DNA of 60,062 bases from Iodobacter sp. BJB302 (GCF_002735645.1 NZ_PDZG01000023.1:1-60062); one strand, 5' to 3'; positions 19,040-27,704 are shown, numbered from the stretch's first letter. Translations and numbers: made by a program. The notes: generated from the sequence alone by a model not told the origin.

Positions 19040-19705
19040 TCACAAATGCTTAGCCGCCTCTCTGCGGCTGAGTGGCGATAATTGATCGCCCATGCCCAGT
19101 AAAAACGCGCGAATAGCGGCAGGATCGTGCCAGGCGTACTCTCTGAGCGCCCAGCCTATGGCTTTCCTGATAAAAAACTCACCCTCGGGGGCTAGCTGCC
19201 TGGCGTAGTGTTGCAAGCGGATCAAATCAGTCTCGCCCTTCCAGCCCAGCTGATGCAGCATAGCAATGCGCCTGATCCAAAAATCCGGGTGAAGCAGCGC
19301 GGCATCCATCTGGCTTTGCTGGGTTTTATCTGCTTTTGCAATCGCGCCAATCACTTTCACCAAACCATCTACCGTATCCCACCAGGATTTCTGCTGAGCT
19401 AAGTTGAGCAATGCGGGGATATCTGCACCTGTTAAAACTTTGACATGCCTTGCCAGTAAATCCACGGCGATATATTGGTATTCGCGCTGCGGAAAATTCC
19501 ACAGGCCTTGCGCCTCAGCAATTAAAAACTCGGCGCTGGCTGGCTTTAGCTCTTTAATTAAAGGCATCGTTACGGCACGCCGCGCGGGTGCAGCCACACC
19601 CAGAAATTCAAACTGATCACGCTGATAGGCGCGCATGGCGATTGCGGCAGCATCATTTGCAATGGCTTGCATGGCGCTGTGGATATGGTTTTGAAAGGAA
19701 GTCAT
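19040..19705 (-). CDS. DNA alkylation repair protein, AlkD-like
   Basis: AlkD enzymes are DNA glycosylases made of HEAT-like helical repeats that remove bulky or cationic N3/N7 alkyl bases without base flipping. The 221-residue product fits the family in length and shows its markers: REYQYIAVDLLARH, KSWWDTVDGL with the Trp pair and catalytic-site Asp, LHPDFWIRRIAMLHQL and FFIRKAIGWALREYAWHDP. It starts at ATG 19705. It is on the same strand as the NRPS gene and divergent from recB. Context with recBD suggests a local cluster of DNA repair genes, though not an operon. Confidence 0.93.
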   Translation of the reverse strand: MTSFQNHIHSAMQAIANDAAAIAMRAYQRDQFEFLGVAAPARRAVTMPLIKELKPASAEFLIAEAQGLWNFPQREYQYIAVDLLARHVKVLTGADIPALLNLAQQKSWWDTVDGLVKVIGAIAKADKTQQSQMDAALLHPDFWIRRIAMLHQLGWKGETDLIRLQHYARQLAPEGEFFIRKAIGWALREYAWHDPAAIRAFLLGMGDQLSPLSRREAAKHL

Positions 19706-19761
19706 TGAGCCTCTTTAATTATTTTTCAGGTCTGGTTTATTTACTTGTAAATCCCCCCTGG

Positions 19762-19782
19762 CCCCCCTTTTTCAAAGGGGGG
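19762..19782. repeat. CCCCCCTTT/AAAGGGGGG hairpin repeat
   Basis: Nine-base arms CCCCCCTTT and AAAGGGGGG flank a TTC centre. The same palindrome, split by an insertion, is present at 20153-20633. Confidence 0.8.
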
Positions 19783-19880
19783 AACAACATCATTCTGAAC
19801 TATTGAAGTACATGCGCCAATTGAATCAATCTTTATCCCTCCTTAAAAAAATGGAAGAACTTGCACAGTTACTTACCTTA

Positions 19881-20145
19881 GGGTCTGTTGACGTTTCATT
19901 CACGGCTGCGTTGGCTGCAGTTTTGGGGCTGAACAAGGCAAAAATTGCGACATGGCACGAGTACCATTAGCGATTTTTAACGATGTGCAGCCCCAAAAAT
20001 GCAGTCAACCCGAAGGGCTGAGCCGGAAAACGGCCATTCACTGCGTTATGCTCCTCGACAATAACCAGTTATTGCCTTCGTCGCATGCCTTGTGCTTGGC
20101 CGTTTTCCGGCTCAGCGCAATTGTGAATGAAACGTCAACAGACCC
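19881..20145. mobile_element. 265-bp MITE-like element with 23-bp perfect terminal repeats
   Basis: The left end starts GGGTCTGTTGACGTTTCATT and the right end is its exact reverse complement over 23 bp. The dinucleotide TA flanks both sides (19879-19880, 20146-20147), fitting a TA-duplicating transposase such as IS630/mariner; wider flanks TTAG and CTAG also fit an IS5-type YTAR target. Inside are two more inverted pairs: 19-bp perfect arms at 20017-20035 and 20098-20116 (GCTGAGCCGGAAAACGGCC), and GCAGTTTTGGGGCTG near 19917 against CAGCCCCAAAAATGC near 19988. No transposase is encoded. Confidence 0.85.
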
Positions 20146-20168
20146 TAGGTTTTACCCCCCTTTGAAAA

Positions 20169-20617
20169 GGCTATGTCTGCGTTAAATGTTGAAATTTAGT
20201 TGAGTGGATACTTACGCTTTTAGGGGGTAAATTGAAAATTTTTTCTTAAAATTTTTAATTTAAAGCGTAATTGCCACTAAGCAAAAAACAAAAAGACCTT
20301 TTTAGTGCCTTCGGCACGTTGATTTTGGAGCGGTAGCCACCGCAGGGCCTTCCTTTCTTGTACGGCCAAGAAACGAAGCTAAAGAAGGCCGCCCCGACCA
20401 GCACGAAGGCCCCTCACTGCGGACAATCGAGGCGGCGGCTGCGGGACTCGCTTCGCTCAAACATCCTCGCCGAAACCCCGCCCCGCTTGTTCCTCGCTTC
20501 GGCGTGCTTCAAGGGGAGGATTTAAGCCCTGAGCGAAGAGCGCGTTTATTGCATTCCCTGCTGTTTGCTAATAACAAACCTTAATTTCAGTTTTCAACTG
20601 TTAACGCAGACATAGCC
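20169..20617. mobile_element. 449-bp non-autonomous element with 8-bp target duplication, carrying repeat B
   Basis: The ends are perfect inverted repeats, GGCTATGTCTGCGTTAA at 20169 and its complement ending at 20617, with weaker similarity beyond. TTTGAAAA occurs exactly on both sides (20161-20168 and 20618-20625). Removing the element and one duplicate restores the palindrome ACCCCCCTTTGAAAAAGGGG (then GGT). Eight-base duplications are usual for the IS1595 family, members of which are also seen at 1-384. It encodes no protein and contains B copy 4. Confidence 0.85.
20290..20531 (-). repeat. Repeat B, copy 4 (inside the 449-bp element)
   Basis: The only B unit in reverse orientation and the only one without an A unit before it. 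Its end on the plus strand starts AAAAAGACCTTTTTAGTGCC, and a C-type linker (TTTGCTAATAACAAACC) lies at about 20566-20581. Confidence 0.85.
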
Positions 20618-20755
20618 TTTGAAAAAGGGGGGTAAGGGGATTTGCCTTTCAACTGCCGTTATATGGCCCAAAGATATTACTCAGCGTCATCACCAAGTCA
20701 GGCTGAGCCTTTATAATCCCCCTACCGCTCATCTTCCACCCCGCCTGGAATACCC

Positions 20756-23700
20756 ATGAATCTTCGCCCCTTAAATCTGTTTGAGATGCCATTAGCTGGC
20801 CCGCATATGATCGAGGCCAGCGCGGGCACGGGCAAGACTTGGACGATTACGGGTTTATATACAAGGCTGGTGATTGAGCATGGCTTAAAAGTGCCAGAAA
20901 TTTTGGTGGTCACCTTTACCGAAGCCGCCACTGCCGAGCTGCGCGATCGTATCCGTGGGCGGCTTGCCGAGGTGTTGGAATCTTTCGAGGGGGAAGAAGC
21001 GCTTGATCCGTTTTGTGAGCAGCTATTAATCCAGCACGCAGATCGGCGAACCGAGGTGATGCGCCGCTTGCAGCGTGCCATTGCCAGCCTGGATGAGGCG
21101 GCGATTCATACCATTCACGCTTTTTGCCAGCGGGTGCTTATCCAATCCGCCTTTGAAAGTGGCGCTGATTTTGGTATGGAAATCCTCAGCGATACCGGCC
21201 CTGTGCTGGATGAAATTGCTGCAGATTTTTGGCGCGAGCAAGTCTACCCTGCTGATGCGATTTACACCGAGTATTTACTTAAAAGCAAAGCCAGCCCCGA
21301 AGAATGGCTGCGGGTGGTTTATGGCCATTTAGGCCAGCCGCTGCTGCATACCGTGGAGCTGGGAGTCGCTGCCGATACCGCAGAATTAAGCGCCGCCCTG
21401 CCCGCAGCTTTTGAGAACTACCGCCAGCTTTGGAGTAAGCATTCAGCAGTCATTAAGGAAATGTTGCAAGGGCTGTCTGCCAGCAAGGCCTTAAAGCAAA
21501 CCAGCTATAAGCCAGAGCAATTAGAAAAAGTCTTTTTGCTGATAGATGACCATATCGCGGGCAATGGTGGCTGGCAGGATATCGATAGCAAGGAGCTGGT
21601 GAAGCTCAGCAGCAGTAAGCTCATCAGCGGCACAGCCAAGGGGAAAATACCGCCTGAACATGCTTTTTTTGATGCAGTGGAATTACTAGCAAGCTTAATT
21701 AATGATCTCAGCACAGCTTGCGAGTTGCGGCAAAAGCAAGGCCTGGCCGAGCTGCGCCGCCGCTGTGATATCGAGCTGCCCGAGCGCCTGGCCCGCCGTC
21801 AGCAATTATCTTTTAACGATCTGCTGCTGCGCGTGTGGCAAGGCCTGACTGCGGAAGGCGGCGAGCGCTTAGCCATGGCCATGCGCCGCCGCTACAAAGC
21901 CGCGCTAATTGATGAGTTTCAGGATACCGACGGTATTCAGTACGATATTTTCTCGCGCGTGTTTGCAGATGGCAGCACGCCGCTGTTTTTGGTGGGGGAC
22001 CCTAAGCAGGCGATTTATAGCTTTCGCGGCGCGGATATTCACGCCTATCACCAGGCCGAAGCCCTGGTCGATGCCAAGGAAAGCTTAGACACCAATCAGC
22101 GCTCGGTGCCCGCTTTAGTCACGGCGGTAAATACCCTGTTCGAGCGGCCTGGCGAGGCTTTTGTTGATCCGCATGTCAGTTTTAGCGCGGTAAAAGCGGC
22201 GAGTAAACCCCGGCCGGAATTGATTGTTGATGGCGAGAATGACACATCAGAAATGAAAAGCGCCCCTTTTCGCTTCCAGTTTTTGCCCGAGCCTGAAGGC
22301 GTCTCAGAAAAAGGCGTGCAAATCAGCTGGCCCAAGGAAACCGCCAATCATCTGGCCGCCCAAATCACCGCACAAGAAATCGAAAGGCTGCTGCGTTTGG
22401 CAGGGGAAGGCAAAGCCAGGCTGGCAGATAGTCCGCTCTCTGGCGGCGATATGGCCGTGCTGGTTCCTGATCGTTTTCGGGCCAAAGCCATGCAGGATGC
22501 GCTTACCCAGCTGGGCGTGCCCAGCGTGCTGAGGGTAAGAGACAGCGTTTGGGAATCACAAGAGGCCGTTGAGCTTTACTCTGTGCTGGCCGCGATCAGT
22601 GAGCCAGCCAATCAGGGCCTGGTACGCGCCGCGCTGATCAGCACCCTGCTGGGCAACAATGCCGCCACCCTGCTGCGCTTGGAAATCAACGGCTGGGATC
22701 AGATTGCAGACGCCTTTGCCCACTGGAAAAAACTCTGGCAAACGCAGGGTTTTATTCCAATGTTCAGAGAATGGCTGGAATACCAGGGTTTGGATGGGCG
22801 CAATGTGGCGCAACGCTTACTTTCTTTAACAGATGGCGAGCGGCGGCTGACTAATCTGTTACAGCTGGCCGAGCTGCTACAAGCACACAAAGCCACCGGT
22901 ATTGAGCAGCACCTGGCGTGGTTTAGCCGCCAGAATAAAAACGCAGGCGATGAAGCCCTGTTGCGCCTGGAAAGCGATGAAGACCGCGTGCGCATCGTTA
23001 CCCTGCACGCCAGCAAGGGCCTTGAATATCCCATCGTGTTCTGCCCGTTTTTATGGGATGGCCGCCTGCTGGGCAAGCACACCGAGGCGGTACGCTATCA
23101 CCAAAACGACAAAGCCTGGCTGGATTTAGGCAGCGAAGATTTTGATGAGCATAAAGACAGCGCCAAACGGGAAGCCTTTGAAGAAAAACTGCGCCTGCTT
23201 TACGTGGGCCTGACCCGGGCAAGGAATCGCTGCTATATCGTATGGGGCAATATTGGCCTTAAAGATGGCCGGGGCTATGCAATCAGCGACGGCCTGTCGC
23301 AATCGGCTATGGCCTGGCTGCTGCATCCCCTTACCGGGGAGCATAGCGATGTATTAGAAGCACAAAAAGAGCATCTAAAAGCTTACGATCATGAGACCCT
23401 GCTGGGCGAAATTACGGCAATGTGCGCACAAAGCCCCGAAGTGTTTGCCCTGCACGATGCGCCCAGCGGTGCGCGCACCGGCCTTAAAACCGCCCCAACC
23501 GAGCCACTGGTGTTTAAGCCCTACCTCGGCAAAAAGCTCTACCCCACATGGCGGGTGGCCAGCTTTTCTGGCATGACTGCGCACAATCATTCCGAAGGGC
23601 CAGACAGAGACAGCGCCAGCAATGCGCCAGAAACCGATTCATCCGCAGCCCCCGAAGGCCGATCCGTATTTAGCTTCCCCGAGCGGGAAGCCGCCGCCAC

Positions 23701-24400
23701 CGTGGCCGGTACTTGCCTGCACGCCATTTTAGAAGAATGGGATTGGCTAGATGCCGATGCGCTGCCCGCCACCACGGCCAAAGAGCTGGAGCGCCATGGT
23801 ATCCCGGAGCATTGGCTAGAAATCGTCAGCCAAATGGTGCAAGACACCGTTTCTGCGCGGCTCGATGGCAAGGCGCTGACCTTAGCCAGCATCCCGCCGA
23901 AAAACCGCGTAGCAGAAATGGAATTCACCTATAGCGTGAGCCACTGCCAGCCCGAACGCCTGATCGCAGCGCTGCAACATCCATCGCTGCCACCTGAATT
24001 TCGCGCCGCCGCCAGCACCTTAGATTTCTTCCATATCAACGGCTTTTTAAGAGGCTTTATCGATCTGGTGTTTGAATACGAAAACGCATTTTACGTGCTC
24101 GATTACAAAAGCAACTGGCTGGGCAATAGCGTGGCCGATTACGCCCCCGCCCTTCTCATCCCCGCCATGGCCCAGCACCACTATTATCTGCAATACCTGA
24201 TTTATTCAGCGGCAGTACGCCGCTTCTTACGCCAGCGCCTGCCCAACTTTAGCGACGATCAATTCGGCGGCGTTTACTACTTATTTATGCGCGGGCTGGG
24301 TAAACAAGACGGACAAAACGGCGTGTACTTCAGCAAGCCTGGTATGGAATTGCTGGATGATATTGAAGTGGCGCTGATGGGAGTGTCTGCAAAAACCTAA
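20756..24400 (+). CDS. recB: Exodeoxyribonuclease V beta subunit
   Basis: RecB is the 3'-5' helicase and nuclease subunit of RecBCD, which processes double-strand breaks for recombination and degrades foreign linear DNA. The 1214-residue length is normal. Helicase motifs are visible: Walker A ASAGTGKT (21-28), ILVVTFTEAATAELRDRI, DEFQDTD, LVGDPKQAIYSFRGAD, VTLHASKGLEYP and YVGLTRARNRCY. The C-terminal nuclease domain has the RecB-family site VLDYKSNWLG with preceding GFIDLVFE. A TATAAT is seen at 20712-20717 without a clear -35. The upstream DNA is a nest of mobile elements, and no recC is in the window, although recC usually precedes recB; this may reflect rearrangement. Confidence 0.96.
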   Translation: MNLRPLNLFEMPLAGPHMIEASAGTGKTWTITGLYTRLVIEHGLKVPEILVVTFTEAATAELRDRIRGRLAEVLESFEGEEALDPFCEQLLIQHADRRTEVMRRLQRAIASLDEAAIHTIHAFCQRVLIQSAFESGADFGMEILSDTGPVLDEIAADFWREQVYPADAIYTEYLLKSKASPEEWLRVVYGHLGQPLLHTVELGVAADTAELSAALPAAFENYRQLWSKHSAVIKEMLQGLSASKALKQTSYKPEQLEKVFLLIDDHIAGNGGWQDIDSKELVKLSSSKLISGTAKGKIPPEHAFFDAVELLASLINDLSTACELRQKQGLAELRRRCDIELPERLARRQQLSFNDLLLRVWQGLTAEGGERLAMAMRRRYKAALIDEFQDTDGIQYDIFSRVFADGSTPLFLVGDPKQAIYSFRGADIHAYHQAEALVDAKESLDTNQRSVPALVTAVNTLFERPGEAFVDPHVSFSAVKAASKPRPELIVDGENDTSEMKSAPFRFQFLPEPEGVSEKGVQISWPKETANHLAAQITAQEIERLLRLAGEGKARLADSPLSGGDMAVLVPDRFRAKAMQDALTQLGVPSVLRVRDSVWESQEAVELYSVLAAISEPANQGLVRAALISTLLGNNAATLLRLEINGWDQIADAFAHWKKLWQTQGFIPMFREWLEYQGLDGRNVAQRLLSLTDGERRLTNLLQLAELLQAHKATGIEQHLAWFSRQNKNAGDEALLRLESDEDRVRIVTLHASKGLEYPIVFCPFLWDGRLLGKHTEAVRYHQNDKAWLDLGSEDFDEHKDSAKREAFEEKLRLLYVGLTRARNRCYIVWGNIGLKDGRGYAISDGLSQSAMAWLLHPLTGEHSDVLEAQKEHLKAYDHETLLGEITAMCAQSPEVFALHDAPSGARTGLKTAPTEPLVFKPYLGKKLYPTWRVASFSGMTAHNHSEGPDRDSASNAPETDSSAAPEGRSVFSFPEREAAATVAGTCLHAILEEWDWLDADALPATTAKELERHGIPEHWLEIVSQMVQDTVSARLDGKALTLASIPPKNRVAEMEFTYSVSHCQPERLIAALQHPSLPPEFRAAASTLDFFHINGFLRGFIDLVFEYENAFYVLDYKSNWLGNSVADYAPALLIPAMAQHHYYLQYLIYSAAVRRFLRQRLPNFSDDQFGGVYYLFMRGLGKQDGQNGVYFSKPGMELLDDIEVALMGVSAKT

Positions 24401-24416
24401 GATCGTTGCCACAGAG

Positions 24417-24474
24417 AAAACCCAAATCTTGAACCACGGAGGAAAAGGAGAACACGAAGGGGCACGGAGAAAAG
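24417..24474 (+). repeat. Repeat A, copy 6
   Basis: Starts AAAACCCAAATCTTGAACCA, then GGAGGAAAAGGAGAACACG and GGGGCACGGAGAAAA. It begins 17 bp after the recB stop and is followed by the truncated B copy 5. Confidence 0.85.
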
Positions 24475-24554
24475 CATATTTTTTAAAATGTGATTTGCTG
24501 TGCGTTTTTCAGTATTTAAGAACACCGTAAACTGGATTTATATCGTTGCTCGTT

Positions 24555-24586
24555 GCACAGGGCTTAAATTTCCCTTGAAGCCGCGA
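24555..24586 (+). repeat. Repeat B, copy 5 (first ~32 bp only)
   Basis: GCACAGGGCTTAAATTTCCC TTGAAGCCGCG in outline matches the left end of B and then stops, 12 bp before the GTAGGGTGGGTTAGG element. Confidence 0.7.
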
Positions 24587-24597
24587 CACAAGTATCC

Positions 24598-24744
24598 GTA
24601 GGGTGGGTTAGGCCAGAAAATGCATTAAAATATGGGCACAACAGTCTCTTGGCCGTAACCCACCGCAGCGCAGTGTCATGGTGGGTTACGGCCGAAATAG
24701 ATCAGCGCACTTATAAGCATCAAGAGCGGCCTAACCCACCCTAC
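24598..24744. repeat. 147-bp element with GTAGGGTGGGTTAGGCC ends
   Basis: Perfect 17-bp inverted ends lie at 24598-24614 and 24728-24744. An inner perfect inverted pair, GGCCGTAACCCACC (24651-24664) and GGTGGGTTACGGCC (24680-24693), is related to the ends. A degenerate relative is at 59814-59845. It appears to have cut off B copy 5. Confidence 0.8.
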
Positions 24745-24817
24745 GATGACCTTTTTCTTCTACAGAAATTGTGTAAAAAAATGACTTCCAAATAATATAA
24801 ATGATTAAAAAGACCCC

Positions 24818-25447
24818 ATGATTTCATTCAACCGCCCTATCGTGATGCTGGATTTTGAAGCCACCGGCATCAGCAGCAATACAGACCGCATCACCGAAGT
24901 GGCTGCACTGCGGATTGTTGACGGGCAGATTACTGATCGCTTTGTATCCCTAGTCAATTGCGGTGTGCGTATTCCCTACTTTATTACCCAGCTCACCGGC
25001 ATCAGCCAGGCCATGGTCAACAAGGCCCCGCCTGCCAGCGAAGTGGTTCCGGCGCTGATCGAATTTATCGGCAGCGATGCGCTGTCGGCGCACAACGCCA
25101 GCTTTGACGCGAAGTTTCTATTGGCCGAAAGCCAGCGCCTCAATCTGTTGCCGCAATACCAGGGCCTGCACTGCACGCTTAAACTATCGCGCCGCTTATT
25201 CCCCGGCATGAGCAACTACAAACTCGCCACCCTGGCGGCAAGCTTGGGCATTCGCTTTCAAGGCACCGCCCACAGGGCCGAAGCCGATGCAGAAGTCTCG
25301 GCGCATTTACTGATCCATATTGCCCGGCACCTGGCCAAAACCTGCAAAATGCAGCAGATTGATTTGGACCTGCTGGATAAAATCAGCAAAACCGTCGCCG
25401 CCAAAGTGCCAGATTTACTCAACAAACAACTCGGGTATGCAAAATGA
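24818..25447 (+). CDS. DnaQ-like 3'-5' exonuclease
   Basis: The 209-residue product is a single DEDDh exonuclease domain. Exo I is VMLDFEATGISSNTDRITEV (D and E in the first strand), Exo II is LSAHNASFDAKFL, and Exo III reads HRAEADAEVSAHLLIHI with the His and Asp. This is the fold of the polymerase III epsilon subunit and of RNase T-type enzymes, but there is no polymerase-binding tail, so it is not a standard dnaQ. It lies between recB and recD on the same strand, which suggests a supporting role in end processing (inference). Repeats separate it from both neighbours. Confidence 0.9.
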   Translation: MISFNRPIVMLDFEATGISSNTDRITEVAALRIVDGQITDRFVSLVNCGVRIPYFITQLTGISQAMVNKAPPASEVVPALIEFIGSDALSAHNASFDAKFLLAESQRLNLLPQYQGLHCTLKLSRRLFPGMSNYKLATLAASLGIRFQGTAHRAEADAEVSAHLLIHIARHLAKTCKMQQIDLDLLDKISKTVAAKVPDLLNKQLGYAK

Positions 25448-25450
25448 GTT

Positions 25451-25500
25451 AAATCTTGAACCACGGAGGAAAAGGAGAACACAAAGTGCCACGGAGAAAA
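25451..25500 (+). repeat. Repeat A, copy 7 (left arm of an inverted pair)
   Basis: AAATCTTGAACCACGGAGG with AAAAGGAGAACAC and GCCACGGAGAAAA. It faces copy 8 across a 14-bp spacer and starts 3 bp after the exonuclease stop. Confidence 0.85.
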
Positions 25501-25514
25501 GCATGAGAAATAAA

Positions 25515-25566
25515 GGTTTTCTCCGTAAAACTCCTCGCTCTCTGTGGTTCAAAATTTAGGTTTTCC
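25515..25566 (-). repeat. Repeat A, copy 8 (right arm of an inverted pair)
   Basis: The plus strand reads GGTTTTCTCCGTAAAACTCC, CGCTCTCTGTGGTTC, then AAATTTAGGTTTTCC. With copy 7 it forms a possible long hairpin between the exonuclease and recD. Confidence 0.85.
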
Positions 25567-25605
25567 ATTTAGACTTTTTTACCCGTTTCGCCTCAAGAGC
25601 ATCCC

Positions 25606-27288
25606 ATGCCAGACTTTGCCTTTGAATTAAGCCGTAGCTTCGAACGCCTCTGCGGGCCGCAATCGGATGAGCTGCACACCACCCTCGCTAAGCTGTGTGC
25701 GGCGCTGGCGGCGGGGCATAGTTGCATTAAAACTGCGCCGCTGAGCAGCCCCTTAATCGGCAGGCCGGGCGAGTTTAAGCCCTTAACTCAGGACAAAGAC
25801 CGGCTCTATCTCACCCGCTACTGGTGGTATGAATCGCAGCTGGCCACGCGCCTGCGGCAATTGGCAGGGGAAAAATGTGATGTGGATCTGGCCAGGCTGG
25901 CCACGCTGCTGGATGAGCTGTTTCCTGCATCCGGCATTCAGCCAGACTTACAAAAAGTAGCGGCCGCAGCAGCAGTGATGCAAAAGCTGACGGTGATTTC
26001 CGGCGGGCCTGGCACGGGTAAAACCACCACCGTGCTGCGTATTCTGGCCGCTTTGCAAATCATGGAAGGCAACACCCTGAGCATTAAAATGGCAGCGCCC
26101 ACCGGTAAGGCGGCAGCCAGAATGAGTGAATCGGTGCGGGAGAGAAAATCCAGCCTGGCTGTATCGCCTGCAACACTGGCCGTTATCCCAGAAACCGCAT
26201 CTACTCTGCACCGCTTACTGGGGCCGCGGCCCGATGGTAGTTTCAAGCATCACGCGGCTAATCCACTGGCGCTGGATGTGCTGGTGGTGGATGAAGCATC
26301 GATGATCGACTTGGCCTTGATGGCGCAGCTGGTGGAAGCCCTGCCCGCGCACGCCCGGCTGATTTTACTCGGGGACAAAGATCAGCTGGATGCAGTGGAT
26401 GCCGGTGCGGTATTTGCCGAGCTGTGTAGCTTAAAATCACCCGGTGCCGATTTTATTCAGGCGCTCAAAACCGCAACGGGGGTGGAAATTGCTCGCAGTA
26501 AAGCCCCGGCCAGCAGCGTGGGCAATGCAGTAATGAATTTAGAACACAGCCACCGCTTTGCCGCAGGCGGAGGCATTGGCAAGCTGGCGAGCTTGGTGAA
26601 TTCGGGCGACGCCAAGGGCGCATTGGCACTCTTGCAGCCGGATGATTTATTTGCCGAGGCAGAAACAGAATTAGGCTGGCAGCCCAATAGCAAAACGCTG
26701 CTCAGCCGCTGCGATCAGGGCTACGCGGCTTACTGGCAGGCCGTGCTGGCAGGCGATGTGGACGCGGCGTTTGCCGCCTTCGATACCTTCCGCGTGTTAA
26801 CTGCCTTACGCGAAGGCCATGCTGGGGTAATGGGGGTGAATCAGCAGTTGGAAGCGCACTGGCAGGCCAGAAACTTCATCCCCGAAAACAGCCTCTGGTA
26901 CGCAGGCCGCCCTGTGTTAATCACGCAAAATGATTACGGCGTGCAGCTCTATAACGGCGATATCGGCCTGACCTTTATCCTGGAAGGCGCGCCCCGCGTG
27001 GCTTTTAAAGGCGAAGGCAATACCCTGCGCTGGTTCAGCCCCGCCCGCCTGCCCGCCCACGAAACCGCACTGGCCCTCACGGTGCACAAAAGCCAGGGCT
27101 CAGAATTTAACGAAGTGATCTTGTTGCTGCCAGACCAGCCGCACGAGCTGCTGAGCCGCAGCCTGATCTACACCGGCCTTACCCGCGCCAAAAAGAAAGT
27201 AGAGATTTGGGGAAGCAATGACGTACTGAGCAAAGCCATTGCCAAACAATCGATTAGGCAGAGCGGGCTGGCGGCGGCGTTGAGGTAG
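25606..27288 (+). CDS. recD: Exodeoxyribonuclease V alpha subunit
   Basis: RecD is the 5'-3' superfamily 1B helicase of RecBCD. The 560-residue protein starts MPDFAFELSRSFERLC, has a RecD N-terminal domain to about residue 110, Walker A SGGPGTGKTTT with Lys139, APTGKAAARM, motif II VLVVDEASMIDL, LGDKDQLDAVDAG, and near the C-terminus LTVHKSQGSEFNEV and YTGLTRAKKKV (motifs V and VI). Length and motifs fit a complete gene. It is 158 bp after the exonuclease gene, that space being taken by repeat A7/A8, so coupling to recB by transcription is uncertain. Confidence 0.96.
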   Translation: MPDFAFELSRSFERLCGPQSDELHTTLAKLCAALAAGHSCIKTAPLSSPLIGRPGEFKPLTQDKDRLYLTRYWWYESQLATRLRQLAGEKCDVDLARLATLLDELFPASGIQPDLQKVAAAAAVMQKLTVISGGPGTGKTTTVLRILAALQIMEGNTLSIKMAAPTGKAAARMSESVRERKSSLAVSPATLAVIPETASTLHRLLGPRPDGSFKHHAANPLALDVLVVDEASMIDLALMAQLVEALPAHARLILLGDKDQLDAVDAGAVFAELCSLKSPGADFIQALKTATGVEIARSKAPASSVGNAVMNLEHSHRFAAGGGIGKLASLVNSGDAKGALALLQPDDLFAEAETELGWQPNSKTLLSRCDQGYAAYWQAVLAGDVDAAFAAFDTFRVLTALREGHAGVMGVNQQLEAHWQARNFIPENSLWYAGRPVLITQNDYGVQLYNGDIGLTFILEGAPRVAFKGEGNTLRWFSPARLPAHETALALTVHKSQGSEFNEVILLLPDQPHELLSRSLIYTGLTRAKKKVEIWGSNDVLSKAIAKQSIRQSGLAAALR

Positions 27289-27312
27289 AGGGTACTAGTG
27301 GCGTGGTGAAGC

Positions 27313-27370
27313 AAACCCAAATCTTTAACCACAGAGAACACGGAGGACACAGAGTTTCACAGAGAAAACC
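27313..27370 (+). repeat. Repeat A, copy 9
   Basis: AAACCCAAATCTTTAACCAC, AGAGAACACGGAGGACAC and AGAGTTTCACAGAGAAAACC. The C linker (CATCAGCAAACAAATAACAG, 27396-27415) and B copy 6 follow. Confidence 0.88.
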
Positions 27371-27434
27371 AAATGATCTCAAGCCTTTGCTTTTACATCA
27401 GCAAACAAATAACAGAAATAATGGCTGTGCTCTC

Positions 27435-27681
27435 GGCACAGGGCTGAAAATCCCCTTGAAACACGCCGGAGTGAGGAACAAGCGGGGCGGGGGATCGCTT
27501 GGGAGCGAGGCAGCGAGCCAATCCCGCCAGCCGCCGACCCGATTGTCCGCAGCGCAGGGGCCTTCGTGTTTCGTGGGGTCGCCTTCTTTGCTTACTTTCT
27601 TGGCGAAGCAAGAAAGTGAGGCCCACGCGGGGGACGCCCGCACCTAAATCAACGTGCCGAAGGCACTAAAAAAGTCTTTTT
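27435..27681 (+). repeat. Repeat B, copy 6 (~247 bp)
   Basis: A full B unit between recD and the YafJ gene. It shares with copies 1 and 2 the ending CGGGGGACGCCCGCACCTAA-type arm rather than the GTGGCTACCGCTCC type of copies 3, 4 and 7, so B has at least two subtypes. Confidence 0.85.
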
Positions 27682-27704
27682 GACTTTGCCTTCCTTACAA
27701 TACC

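Noticed and set aside
19800-19880. A short coding segment starting near 19811 before the MITE
   Set aside because: Only about 30 codons can be read before a stop or the MITE boundary, with no homology I can recognise.
24818-25447. dnaQ, the polymerase III epsilon subunit
   Set aside because: The exonuclease motifs fit but the polymerase-binding tail is missing and it lies between recB and recD.
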